A stretch of 9,145 nt of DNA from Bryobacterales bacterium (GTDB lineage: Bacteria > Acidobacteriota > Terriglobia > Bryobacterales > Bryobacteraceae): positions 14,696 through 23,840 of the forward strand of contig PKZC01000172.1 of the NCBI GenBank assembly GCA_003132905.1, read 5' to 3'. The position numbers were made by a program, and so were the translations under genes. Within the stretch, counting starts at the first letter, position 1, and every line of letters starts with the position of its first letter. The notes beneath the pieces were generated by a model. It did no database searches and was not told where the DNA came from. It saw only the letters and a program-made list of their open reading frames with translations. Positions 1-6,522 of the stretch are shown piece by piece.

Positions 1-95
1 GCGGCGGGCGCCGCGCGCTCAGGTTCGTGCGACACGTAACCGCAACCAGCGAGCCAGATCACGAAAGTACTGAGTAAGAGTATGCTCCTTGTCAT
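1..95 (-). CDS. Lipoprotein, probable RND efflux periplasmic adaptor (N-terminus only)
   Basis: This is the first 31 codons of a gene that runs off the left edge of the window. The ATG (95-93) directly follows the TAA stop of the TolC-type gene, and GGAGG lies 11 nt upstream inside that gene, so the two are co-transcribed and probably translationally coupled. The peptide starts MTRSILLLSTFVIWLAGC. It has a short positively charged start, a hydrophobic stretch and a lipobox L15-A16-G17-C18, so it should be a lipoprotein anchored by Cys18. In Gram-negative bacteria the gene after a TolC-type channel is commonly the HlyD/AcrA-type membrane fusion protein of a tripartite pump, and many of these are lipoproteins. 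The lipobox is seen directly; the adaptor identity is inferred from context because no domain lies within the window. Confidence 0.7.
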   Translation of the reverse strand, partial: MTRSILLLSTFVIWLAGCGYVSHEPERAAPA

Positions 96-1520
96 TTAGT
101 TCAAGGCCTCCGAGTCCGCGCTCAGCGTGCCCGCGGCCATTGCAAGCATTGTGGCGGCGATGCGCTGGTCGTGAACGGCCGCCAGATACCGCGTCTGCGC
201 ATCCAGCATTGCCGTTTCGGTGCGAAGCAGGTCGGTGACATCGTTCATCCCGGCTTGATAGCGGTTCTGAGTGATGCGAAGACTCTCTTCGGCTTCGGCC
301 ACCGATGCCTTCGTCACATCGATGCGCTGCTCGGCGGCGCGCAGATCGGCGAATACCCGCCGGACCTGCAGCCGGATCGCCGAACTGGTGCTTTCTTGCT
401 GGGCTTGACTGCGGCGCAATAAGGATTTGCTCTCGTCGATTCGAGCTTTGTCGCTAAATCCGTTGAACAGATTCCAGTGCAGCCCGACCGATACCAGCCA
501 GTTGGCCCCACCCCGATCGTAAAATCCCTGCCGGTCCGCTTCGAAGGCGCCGTGCAACACGACGTCCGGCAAAAGGGTGCTGCGCGCGTCCGCCGCTTGA
601 GTTTCCGCAAGACTGGCCGAGAGTCTTGCCTGGCGAGCTTCGGGACGGTCTGCAACTGCGCTCTTTTCGTAGTCCGCCAGTAGTCCGGCCGGCAGGTTCG
701 TCGGCGTTAACGGTGTACTCAGGCCATGCATAGTATCGAGCGGCTGACCCAATGCGTCGTTCAAAGCGGCGCGAGCCACATCTAAATCGGCCGTGCGGCG
801 AATCAGTTGCTCTCGCACACCGGCTTGATGGACACGAATCGACAACACATCCGCGTCGGTAGACAAACCTGCGGAGCGCACGTTTTCCGCATGCTGTAAA
901 TCCGCTTCTACCGAGCGCAGCGTCTGATCGGCCGCTTTCACTTCTTCGGCACTCAGCACCGCATCGTAATAGGCCCGGACCACGCTGGCGATCACCTCCA
1001 TCTGCGTCAGCCGGTGATCCTCGCCGGCGATATCCTTCGTTAGCCCGGCCGAGTGAACGGCGTGCTTGGTCTGCCCGGCATCGAACAGCGTCTGGTCGGC
1101 GGTGACCAGCGATTGGAAGTTGTTTAAGAAGTTCGGGCGATTCAGCGGACTGAGCAGGAAGTTTTGTTCGCCGAACTGATGCTGCGTCAGCAAGGAGGAA
1201 AACACGAAGACCGGATTGTCGCTACGGGACCAGGATTCTGAATAGTTGACCTTCGGTAGAAAGCCGCCACGAGCCTCTTGGATTCTGCTCTCCGCAGCTT
1301 GCTGAGCTGCGCTGGAGGCTTCAATAGACCTGTTCTTTTCAAGTGCCGACTTCACGGCTTCCTTCAGAGACAGTGGATCTTGCGCCCAGATCGGCAGAGC
1401 AAAGAGCATGACGAAAATGACGAGCGCCACGCCAAGCTGCGCGTTTTCACTCACTTTGGGCTGACTGACGCGACACATAGTCTGGCGCGACGCCGCTAAG
1501 CACATGAAAGTTAGCGTCAT
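96..1520 (-). CDS. TolC-family outer membrane efflux channel
   Basis: This is an outer-membrane channel of the outer membrane efflux protein family, which forms the exit duct of tripartite pumps. The 474-residue length is normal for the family. A hydrophobic segment at residues 29-45 ends in IWA-Q, giving a likely signal peptidase site after Ala46. Two homologous halves follow, about residues 50-255 and 280-465. Both are rich in Ala, Gln, Glu and Arg with long amphipathic helices, and contain family-typical stretches such as NRSIEASSAAQQAAESRI, AYYDAVLSAEEV and NRYQAGMNDVTDLL. The 28 residues before the hydrophobic core are long for a signal peptide, so the true start could be Met15 (codon at 1478-1476); neither start has a strong ribosome site. 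The gene heads an operon with the lipoprotein at 95-1. The substrate cannot be told from the sequence. Confidence 0.92.
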   Translation of the reverse strand: MTLTFMCLAASRQTMCRVSQPKVSENAQLGVALVIFVMLFALPIWAQDPLSLKEAVKSALEKNRSIEASSAAQQAAESRIQEARGGFLPKVNYSESWSRSDNPVFVFSSLLTQHQFGEQNFLLSPLNRPNFLNNFQSLVTADQTLFDAGQTKHAVHSAGLTKDIAGEDHRLTQMEVIASVVRAYYDAVLSAEEVKAADQTLRSVEADLQHAENVRSAGLSTDADVLSIRVHQAGVREQLIRRTADLDVARAALNDALGQPLDTMHGLSTPLTPTNLPAGLLADYEKSAVADRPEARQARLSASLAETQAADARSTLLPDVVLHGAFEADRQGFYDRGGANWLVSVGLHWNLFNGFSDKARIDESKSLLRRSQAQQESTSSAIRLQVRRVFADLRAAEQRIDVTKASVAEAEESLRITQNRYQAGMNDVTDLLRTETAMLDAQTRYLAAVHDQRIAATMLAMAAGTLSADSEALN

Positions 1521-1572
1521 AGATCGTCTTTTCTTATCGGTTCCGCTTGTGATGATGCAAATCTTTCAACCG

Positions 1573-1590
1573 AGGTGACACGCGTCACCT
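1573..1590. promoter_or_regulatory. Dyad operator between the efflux operon and the osmC-like gene
   Basis: The sequence AGGTGACACGCGTCACCT has perfect 7-bp arms (1573-1579 and 1584-1590) around a 4-bp centre. Read as half-sites it is GGTGA-N6-TCACC, which has the spacing of CRP/FNR-family sites (TGTGA-N6-TCACA). It lies about 53 bp before the efflux start and 43 bp before the osmC-like start, so one bound dimer could control both directions. The symmetry is seen directly. The binding protein is unknown, a TetR-type repressor is an equal alternative, and no candidate regulator gene adjoins it. Confidence 0.55.
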
Positions 1591-1633
1591 TTGGCGCGTC
1601 GCCTGCATCTGGAGAAGTAGGATCGACGAAAAT

Positions 1634-2041
1634 ATGGAAGTCACAGCAGCGTTCCTTGGTGATTCGAGATTCGAAGTGCAGGCCCGGGGGCACCGGGTAA
1701 TTTGCGATCAGCCGGCCGACAATGGCGGCTCGGATGCCGGCATGACGCCCCCCGAATTCCTGCTGGCGGCTCTCGCTACCTGTGCGGCCTACTATGCAGC
1801 TCAATACTTGAACGCGCGCCATTTGCCGGCGGAGGATTTGAAGGTGCGAGTCAGCGCCGAAAAGGCGCAACAGCCCGCCCGGCTGAGCTCGTTCCGTATT
1901 GAAGTGACAGCGCCCGGGCTCGACGAACGTCATCAGGCGGGAATTCTTCGGGCAGCAAAGGCCTGCCTGATTCACAATACATTGCTGAGCCAGCCGAGTA
2001 TCGAGATTGTGGTCAATGCTGCGGAAGTCACTCCGGTTTAG
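1634..2041 (+). CDS. OsmC/Ohr-family protein
   Basis: This 135-residue protein has the OsmC fold signature. Members act as cytoplasmic thiol peroxidases that reduce organic hydroperoxides, although many divergent members have no proven activity. The visible motifs, in order, are RGHRVICDQP (18-27), GG-S-D-A-G-MTPPEFLLAALATC (31-50) and AKACLIHNTL (108-117). Cys50 and Cys111 sit at the two family positions that form the reactive pair. The layout resembles the YhfA-like branch more than Ohr. The start is ATG with AGGA 11 nt upstream and GGAG further away, a weak signal; TAGGAT at 1618-1623 could be a -10 element giving a very short leader. It is divergent from the efflux operon across a dyad site and followed after 54 nt by a methyltransferase gene on the same strand. 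Confidence 0.87.
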   Translation: MEVTAAFLGDSRFEVQARGHRVICDQPADNGGSDAGMTPPEFLLAALATCAAYYAAQYLNARHLPAEDLKVRVSAEKAQQPARLSSFRIEVTAPGLDERHQAGILRAAKACLIHNTLLSQPSIEIVVNAAEVTPV

Positions 2042-2058
2042 CTGAATGCCCTGCCGTC

Positions 2059-2090
2059 TAGAATCACGAGCGGGTTCGCTCTAACGAGGA
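2059..2090 (+). promoter_or_regulatory. Putative -10, small hairpin and ribosome site before the first methyltransferase
   Basis: TAGAAT (2059-2064) matches the -10 consensus at 5 of 6 positions; I see no convincing -35. A short hairpin, GAGCG-GGTT-CGCTC (2068-2081), follows it. GAGGA (2086-2090) stands 5 nt before the ATG at 2096 and is a good Shine-Dalgarno site. The hairpin has no T-run, so it is not a convincing terminator for the preceding gene and may instead shape the leader. Confidence 0.4.
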
Positions 2091-2095
2091 CTCTG

Positions 2096-2713
2096 ATGAA
2101 ACCTTATTTATACCTTTTCATTTTGGCCGCGGTTGCAAGGGGGCAGGTGCCTCATCAGCATCACCCGCCGTCGTCAGGTGAGTACGCCAAGGTGCTTGAG
2201 GATCCCTCGCGCGACAAATGGCAGAAGCCGCACGAAGTCGTGATGGCTCTGGATCTCAAGCCGACTGAGATCGTGGCCGATATTGGAGCCGGGACAGGCT
2301 ATTTCGCACGCCGCTTCGCCCAGCATGCGGGCAAGGTTTACGCCGTCGATATCGACCAAGCGTTGCTCGATATCGCTCGAAAGAACGCTCCGCCGAACAT
2401 CAAGACGGTTCTCTCATCTCCCGATGACCCAAGGCTTCCAGAGCAGTCCGTCGACACCATCTTCTTTTGCGATGTACTTCACCACATCGAAAACCGCCCG
2501 GCGTACTACGCAAAACTCGCACAAGTGTTGAAGCCGGGAGGGCGCGTCGTCATTATCGATTTCTACAAAAAAGAGCTGCCAGTAGGACCGCCGCCGTCCA
2601 TGAAACTCTCCGAACAGAATGTCATCGCGGAGTTTCAGCAAGCGGGCTTCAAGCTGGCGAAACGGCTCGACATACTGCCTTATCAGTACTATCTGTTCTT
2701 TGAAAGGCCCTGA
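2096..2713 (+). CDS. Class I SAM-dependent methyltransferase with an N-terminal signal-like segment
   Basis: This 205-residue Rossmann-fold methyltransferase contains motif I VADIGAGTGYF (60-70), an acidic strand-2 end VYAVDID (81-87), motif II DTIFFCDVLHHI (120-131) and motif III LKPGGRVVIIDF (145-156). The start is fixed by GAGGA 5 nt upstream. Residues 1-17 (MKPYLYLFILAAVARGQ) look like a signal peptide with possible cleavage at ARG-Q, followed by a His/Pro-rich linker (HQHHPP). The methyl acceptor cannot be told. The export signal is odd because SAM is made in the cytoplasm; the segment might instead act as a membrane anchor or be uncleaved. The gene lies 43 nt upstream of the sigma factor gene and could share its transcript. 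Confidence 0.88.
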   Translation: MKPYLYLFILAAVARGQVPHQHHPPSSGEYAKVLEDPSRDKWQKPHEVVMALDLKPTEIVADIGAGTGYFARRFAQHAGKVYAVDIDQALLDIARKNAPPNIKTVLSSPDDPRLPEQSVDTIFFCDVLHHIENRPAYYAKLAQVLKPGGRVVIIDFYKKELPVGPPPSMKLSEQNVIAEFQQAGFKLAKRLDILPYQYYLFFERP

Positions 2714-2731
2714 GTGATGGAACAGGCCCGC

Positions 2732-2743
2732 TACAATCAGGAG
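2732..2743 (+). promoter_or_regulatory. Putative -10 and ribosome site of the ECF sigma gene
   Basis: TACAAT (2732-2737) is a 5 of 6 match to the -10 consensus, and AGGAG (2739-2743) lies 13 nt before the TTG start. The two are so close that if TACAAT is the active -10, the transcript would start about at the ribosome site. It is therefore uncertain whether the gene has its own promoter or is read through from the methyltransferase gene. Confidence 0.3.
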
Positions 2744-2756
2744 CGGGACCCAACCA

Positions 2757-3389
2757 TTGGATCGGGAAGCAGAAGTAGAACTTGCGCGGCAATTAGTCAC
2801 GGGAAAGCCGGAAGCGTTTGATCGCTTTGTAGAACACTTCCGCGCAAAGATTTTTCAGTACAGTTGGCTGATGTGCGGCCATCGCGAGGATGCTGAAGAA
2901 GTGGCGCAAGAGACCTTGCTCAAAGTGTTTGAGAGCTTCGATCAGCTGCACGAGCCGGAGCGGGTGCGGCCGTGGGTGTTCCGGATTGCCAAGAATGCGT
3001 GCCTGATGAAGCGGCGCAAGAGCGTCTTTGCTCCGGCGCATGAGCTTTCACTGGAACAATTCCTGCCGGCAAGGAACGAGGCAGACGGAGACGTCAAGAT
3101 CGAGATCGCCGACTGGTCACACTTGCCGGATGACCAGGTTCTTCAATCGGAGATGAAGCAAGTGCTCGATCGAGCCATCGGCGATCTTCCCGAGATCTAC
3201 CGCGCGGTAATTTTGCTGCGCGATCTGGAGGAGTTGTCGACGGAGGAGACTGCCCACATCCTGGATGTGACGGAAGACACGGTGAAGCAGCGCTTGCATC
3301 GCGCCCGGCTGGCGTTGCGCAAGACTTTAGATCAGCACCTTCGCGCGGACCATCCCGTGGCGCCAGGACCCGCGGTTCGAGGAGGATGA
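2757..3389 (+). CDS. ECF-type RNA polymerase sigma factor
   Basis: This 210-residue sigma-70 family protein has only regions 2 and 4, the hallmark of extracytoplasmic function sigma factors, which direct RNA polymerase to a stress or signal regulon. Region 2 spans about residues 21-88 and includes GHREDAEEVAQETLLKVF (41-58) and PWVFRIAKNACL (72-83). Region 4 spans about 138-192 with LPEIYRAVILLRDLEELS and the helix-turn-helix recognition segment TEDTVKQRLHRARLALRK. The start is TTG: the frame has a stop at 2715-2717 and no ATG or GTG before region 2, and AGGAG lies 13 nt upstream. The gene ends 1 nt before the anti-sigma start, with GGAGG inside its last codons, so the two are coupled. The inter-domain linker (about 90-135) is acidic and on the long side. 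Confidence 0.94.
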   Translation: MDREAEVELARQLVTGKPEAFDRFVEHFRAKIFQYSWLMCGHREDAEEVAQETLLKVFESFDQLHEPERVRPWVFRIAKNACLMKRRKSVFAPAHELSLEQFLPARNEADGDVKIEIADWSHLPDDQVLQSEMKQVLDRAIGDLPEIYRAVILLRDLEELSTEETAHILDVTEDTVKQRLHRARLALRKTLDQHLRADHPVAPGPAVRGG

Positions 3390-3390
3390 G

Positions 3391-3681
3391 ATGGCGGCAC
3401 ACGTACACACCGATAAATGCAAAGAGGTTTTCGCGCTACTTTCCGACTATCTGAATCTCGAGTTGCCGCCGGACGCTTGCGCGGAGATCGAGAGTCACCT
3501 CGCGGGCTGCCCACCGTGCATCGAATTTGCCGAAAGTCTTCGCAAGACCGTGGAACTGTGCCGTCAATATCGCCCTGCGGAATTGCCCGAGCCTATCGGC
3601 ACTCAGGCGCGGGACCAGCTCATCGAGGCCTATCAGAAAATGTTTGCCGCCAGGAGGACGACATCGCGACAAGCGGAATGA
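3391..3681 (+). CDS. Anti-sigma factor with zinc-binding ZAS motif
   Basis: This 96-residue protein has the zinc-associated anti-sigma signature H36-x3-C40-x2-C43 (HLAGCPPC). It is preceded by Cys10 and the typical start C-x5-L-x2-Y-L (CKEVFALLSDYL), plus Cys30. Such proteins bind the adjacent ECF sigma factor and release it on a signal, often oxidation of the zinc-thiol centre. There is no transmembrane helix, so this is a soluble cytoplasmic type, favouring an internal (redox or metal) signal. GGAGG (3381-3385) sits 5 nt before the ATG. The stop overlaps the start of the next methyltransferase by ATGA. Pairing with the upstream sigma factor is inferred from position and motif and is typical for the family. 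Confidence 0.92.
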   Translation: MAAHVHTDKCKEVFALLSDYLNLELPPDACAEIESHLAGCPPCIEFAESLRKTVELCRQYRPAELPEPIGTQARDQLIEAYQKMFAARRTTSRQAE

Positions 3682-4460
3682 AATTCGATGAGGAGTTGAG
3701 CCGGAAAGTAGAGGCAGTGTACATCACGCCCGAGGTGGTGGCGCAGCGCAAACAGGTGCTACAAGCTTTGGCGTTGACTGCCGGCGAACATGTGCTGGAT
3801 ATCGGTTCAGGGCCAGGGCTCTTGTCCCATGCGATGGCCAGCGCGGTGGGACCCGAGGGCCGTGTTTGTGGCCTCGATCTTAGCCGCGCTATGGTGTCGA
3901 TGGCGGCCAGACGTTGCGCCGAACAGACGTGGGTGGAATTTCGGACGGCGGATGCCGCGCAACTGCCGTATCCGGATGAGAGCTTCGACGCTGCCGTTTC
4001 TACTCAGGTTTACGAGTATCTCTCCGACATTCCGGCAGCGCTTCGGGAGCTACATCGTGTCCTGCGATCGGGCGGGCGAGCGGTCATCTTGGATACCGAC
4101 TATGGATCGTTGGTGATCCACACTAAAGATACAGAGCGCATGAGCCGTGTCCTGTCAGCCTGGGACCAGCACTTCGTACATGCCACTCTGCCACGCACGC
4201 TGTCCCCTCGGTTGCGGGAAGCAGGTTTCCAGGTCCGCGATCGGATGGCGATCCCCATGTTCAATCCGGAATTTGAGGACAATACCTACGGGAAAGGCAT
4301 GCTGGCAATGATGGCATCGTTCGCGGTGGGGCGTAACGGCATAACTCAGAGCGAGGCCGATGCCTGGTTTGCCGAGTTTGCTGAACTGAACAACGAGGGC
4401 ACCTTCTTCTTCAGTCTGAACCGGTACATGTTCGTTGTAGACAAACCGGAGCGAGCCTAG
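3678..4460 (+). CDS. Class I SAM-dependent methyltransferase (UbiE-like), coupled to sigma/anti-sigma
   Basis: This is a cytoplasmic Rossmann-fold methyltransferase of 260 residues. The motifs are VLDIGSGPGL (39-48), VCGLDLS (63-69), TADAAQLPYPDESFDAAVS (90-108) and LRSGGRAVILDTD (129-141). The C-terminal third (about 165-250) is a substrate-binding extension with several aromatic residues. The reading frame stays open upstream to 3417, but that stretch is the anti-sigma gene out of frame. The ATG at 3678 overlaps the anti-sigma stop as ATGA, which fixes the start and implies coupled translation; AGGAGG lies 20 nt upstream. There is no signal peptide. The substrate is unknown; linkage to a sigma/anti-sigma pair suggests it acts in, or helps set, that stress response. 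It ends 4 bp from the convergent transporter gene. Confidence 0.9.
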   Translation: MKFDEELSRKVEAVYITPEVVAQRKQVLQALALTAGEHVLDIGSGPGLLSHAMASAVGPEGRVCGLDLSRAMVSMAARRCAEQTWVEFRTADAAQLPYPDESFDAAVSTQVYEYLSDIPAALRELHRVLRSGGRAVILDTDYGSLVIHTKDTERMSRVLSAWDQHFVHATLPRTLSPRLREAGFQVRDRMAIPMFNPEFEDNTYGKGMLAMMASFAVGRNGITQSEADAWFAEFAELNNEGTFFFSLNRYMFVVDKPERA

Positions 4461-4464
4461 CCGG

Positions 4465-5469
4465 TCATACCAGCAGTCGCGTCATCACCCAGCCGCCAGA
4501 TACGAGACCGGCGAAGATCGCGGCGGCCAGCAACAGCGGTCGCGTCCCAGCCTGTTTCAATTGTTGCCAGCGCGTTGCCATACCGAGCGCGAACATGGCG
4601 CTAGACAACAGTACGGTATCTAAATCGATGATGTGCGTCCGAACGGCTGGTGGCAGTGTTACCAGAGACTGCACAAGGATGACGGCGCCGAACCAGGCCA
4701 CAAACCAGGGAAACTTGATCTTCCGGGATACGCCGGCTCCGCCGTTGCGCCGCAAGCGGCTGATGATGACCAGCACTGGGGCGAGCAGCAGTACGCGCAA
4801 CATCTTCGTGATCACTGCCGTGTCGCTGGCCGTCTGGCTAACCGCGCGACCGGCCGCAAGCGCTTGGGCCACCTCGTGCACTGTGGCGCCGGTGTAGATG
4901 CCGAACTGTCGTTCGGTAAAGCCAGTCAGAGGATAGATCGCCGGATAAAGGAACATGGCGATGGTTCCAAACACCACCACGGTGGCCACCGCCACGCTGA
5001 CTTTGTGCGATTCGCTATCGATTACACGTTCAGTGGCCAGCACCGCCGCGGCTCCGCATATTCCGCTTCCTGCGCTTACCAGCAGCGCGGTGTCCGCATC
5101 CAATCCGAATACGCGGGTACCAAGCCAATACCCAATCAGCAGAACACTGCCGATGACCGTTAAATCGAGCAGCATCGCACGCGGGCCGAGGTTCGCCAGA
5201 TCCTGCACCGTCAGCCTTACGCCATAGAGGACGATGCCGAGCCGCAGCAGTGTCTGTTGACAGAACCGCAGGCCGGGTTGCAGCCGCCCCAGCAGACGCT
5301 TCGGAAGCGCATTGCCTGCCAGCATTCCTGCCACGATCGCCAGTGTCAACGGGCTGAGTTGCAGCTTATGATTCCACGGAAGCGTGGCCACGAACCATGC
5401 CAGCAAGGAAGCCGTCAGACATAGCGCCACCCCTGCGGCCAATTCTCGGAAAATCTTCGGGATGGACAT
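4465..5469 (-). CDS. yeiH: YeiH/UPF0324-family membrane transporter (putative sulfite/sulfate exporter)
   Basis: This 334-residue inner-membrane protein has about ten hydrophobic segments and the family signatures GSGICGAAAVLAT (134-146), GATVHEVAQALAAG (194-207) and MFALGMATRW (292-301). The family is annotated as a putative sulfate export transporter; enterobacterial YeiH is linked to sulfite tolerance through its regulator YeiE, but the substrate is not firmly proven. The ATG at 5469-5467 has TGAGG about 11 nt upstream. The gene is divergent from yeiE over a 95-bp region, the same arrangement as yeiE-yeiH in Escherichia coli, which strongly supports both calls. The length is close to the usual 340-350. 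Rhodanese and DsrE genes nearby fit a sulfur-compound role. Confidence 0.92.
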   Translation of the reverse strand: MSIPKIFRELAAGVALCLTASLLAWFVATLPWNHKLQLSPLTLAIVAGMLAGNALPKRLLGRLQPGLRFCQQTLLRLGIVLYGVRLTVQDLANLGPRAMLLDLTVIGSVLLIGYWLGTRVFGLDADTALLVSAGSGICGAAAVLATERVIDSESHKVSVAVATVVVFGTIAMFLYPAIYPLTGFTERQFGIYTGATVHEVAQALAAGRAVSQTASDTAVITKMLRVLLLAPVLVIISRLRRNGGAGVSRKIKFPWFVAWFGAVILVQSLVTLPPAVRTHIIDLDTVLLSSAMFALGMATRWQQLKQAGTRPLLLAAAIFAGLVSGGWVMTRLLV

Positions 5470-5536
5470 TGAGAAGCTGACCTCAGATTAGCCGCGTATC
5501 CACAATAAGCAAAATGGATAATATCGATGATCTTGT

Positions 5537-5549
5537 TCGGTCAGACCGA
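5537..5549. promoter_or_regulatory. LysR-type operator (T-N11-A) between yeiH and yeiE
   Basis: TCGGTC-A-GACCGA is a perfect 13-nt inverted repeat with a single central base, and it has exactly the T-N11-A layout of a LysR-type recognition box. It lies 15 nt before the yeiE ATG, just upstream of a putative -10 (5552-5557), and about 68 bp before the yeiH start. That placement is classic for a regulator that blocks its own promoter while controlling the divergent gene. A second perfect repeat, GATA-A-TATC (5517-5525), lies one to two helical turns away and could be an accessory site. Confidence 0.65.
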
Positions 5550-5551
5550 TT

Positions 5552-5557
5552 TAGAAT
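5552..5557 (+). promoter_or_regulatory. Putative -10 of yeiE
   Basis: TAGAAT matches the -10 consensus at 5 of 6 positions and ends 7 nt before the ATG at 5565. Transcription would start at about 5564-5565, giving a leaderless or nearly leaderless message. That fits the lack of a usable ribosome site; AGAGG (5558-5562) is only 2 nt from the ATG. No clear -35 is seen. Confidence 0.4.
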
Positions 5558-5564
5558 AGAGGCC

Positions 5565-6455
5565 ATGCAAATCACTCTTCGGCAACTGGAGATCTTCGTG
5601 GCCATCTCTCAAGAAGGCACAATCACAAGTGCGGCGCACCGCATCGGGCTTTCCCAGGCCGCTACCAGCCAGGCCCTCGCGGAACTCGAAAACCAATTGC
5701 AACGTCGGCTTTTTGACAGGAAGGGCCGCCGGATCGTTGGTAACTCGGCGGGTCGTGACCTGTTGCCTGCGGCGATTCAGGTGCTGGACCGGGTTCGCGA
5801 TATCGAAGCCGGCGCCGGACACCAGCCGCTGAATATCAAACTCTCGGCCAGCCTCACGGTTGGCAACTACATGCTGCCTTCGCTGATCGCGCGGTTCGCA
5901 CGCCGCCATAAGGATGCTCGATTCCACTTGGCGGTTGGAAACACGGACCATGTGGTTGCATCAGTACGGCAGTTCGAAAGCGACGCGGGTTGGGTTGAGG
6001 GCTTTACCCGCCACCCGGACCTGGAAGCATTTCCGTGGAGAGAAGACAAGCTGGTGATCATTGCCGCCCCGGGCCATCCGCTAGCAGGGCGCCGCGTCAC
6101 CGCGGCCGTGCTGGCCGATCAGCCGTGGGTTTTGAGAGAAGCAGGGTCCGGCACCCGGGCCGTTTTCGAAGACGCCATCGAAGGCAGGATGCGCCTGCTC
6201 CATGTTCCGCTGGAGCTCGCGGGAATCGGCGCTGTCAAACGAGCAGTAATGTCCGGCGCCGGATTGGGCTGTATCTCTCGTTCGACCGTCGAGTTGGAGC
6301 TAAGAGCAGGCCACCTTCGCCTGGTACATGCGCCGTGGCTCGACCTGCGCCGCCAGATCACGCTGCTGATTCATCGCCAGAAATACATCGATCAGGGCTT
6401 GCGCGAATTCCTGGGGTTTTGTGGCGTGAAGCTGCCGGGCGTCAATCAATCATGA
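5565..6455 (+). CDS. yeiE: LysR-type transcriptional regulator YeiE
   Basis: This 296-residue LysR regulator has an N-terminal winged helix-turn-helix (MQITLRQLEIF start, helix region about 16-58 with SAAHRIGLSQAATSQALAELE). It is followed by a CysB/CbbR-like ligand-binding domain (about 90-290). Stretches shared with enterobacterial YeiE as I recall it include LTVGNYMLPSLIARF (97-111), AVGNTDHVV (123-131), LREAGSGTRAVFE (190-202) and GLGCISRS (233-240). Enterobacterial YeiE has been linked to sulfite sensing and tolerance. The frame extends to an ATG at 5514, but family members begin exactly at MxITLRQLE, and the longer start would place the T-N11-A operator inside the coding region, so 5565 is preferred. 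It is divergent from yeiH, its likely target. Confidence 0.92.
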   Translation: MQITLRQLEIFVAISQEGTITSAAHRIGLSQAATSQALAELENQLQRRLFDRKGRRIVGNSAGRDLLPAAIQVLDRVRDIEAGAGHQPLNIKLSASLTVGNYMLPSLIARFARRHKDARFHLAVGNTDHVVASVRQFESDAGWVEGFTRHPDLEAFPWREDKLVIIAAPGHPLAGRRVTAAVLADQPWVLREAGSGTRAVFEDAIEGRMRLLHVPLELAGIGAVKRAVMSGAGLGCISRSTVELELRAGHLRLVHAPWLDLRRQITLLIHRQKYIDQGLREFLGFCGVKLPGVNQS

Positions 6456-6522
6456 TTTTGCGCGAGAATTGCAGCATTGTCTTCAAAACACGACGATCCA
6501 CGAGGGAAAGGCCGGGCTTCCT

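Noticed and set aside
2719..2738. GGAAC before the sigma factor gene as an ECF-type autoregulatory -35.
   Set aside because: The spacing to a plausible -10 is too short and the promoter would overlap the ribosome site, so chance occurrence is likely.
3417..3677. Open frame extending the second methyltransferase upstream to 3417, making a 347-residue protein.
   Set aside because: The extension is the anti-sigma gene read in another frame. Methyltransferase similarity begins after the ATG at 3678, which overlaps the anti-sigma stop as ATGA.
4445..4465. ACCGG ... CCGGT hairpin at the convergent ends of the methyltransferase and yeiH genes as a terminator.
   Set aside because: The stem is 5 bp with an 11-nt loop inside coding sequence and there is no T-run.
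5514..5564. ATG at 5514 as the start of yeiE, adding 17 residues.
   Set aside because: It has no ribosome site, family members start at MxITLRQLE, and it would bury the T-N11-A operator and the -10 in coding sequence.
6456..6522. Possible bidirectional terminator between convergent yeiE and the sulfurtransferase gene (GAGG ... CCTC around 6501-6520).
   Set aside because: Only four clean base pairs form before mismatches, and there is no T-run in either direction.
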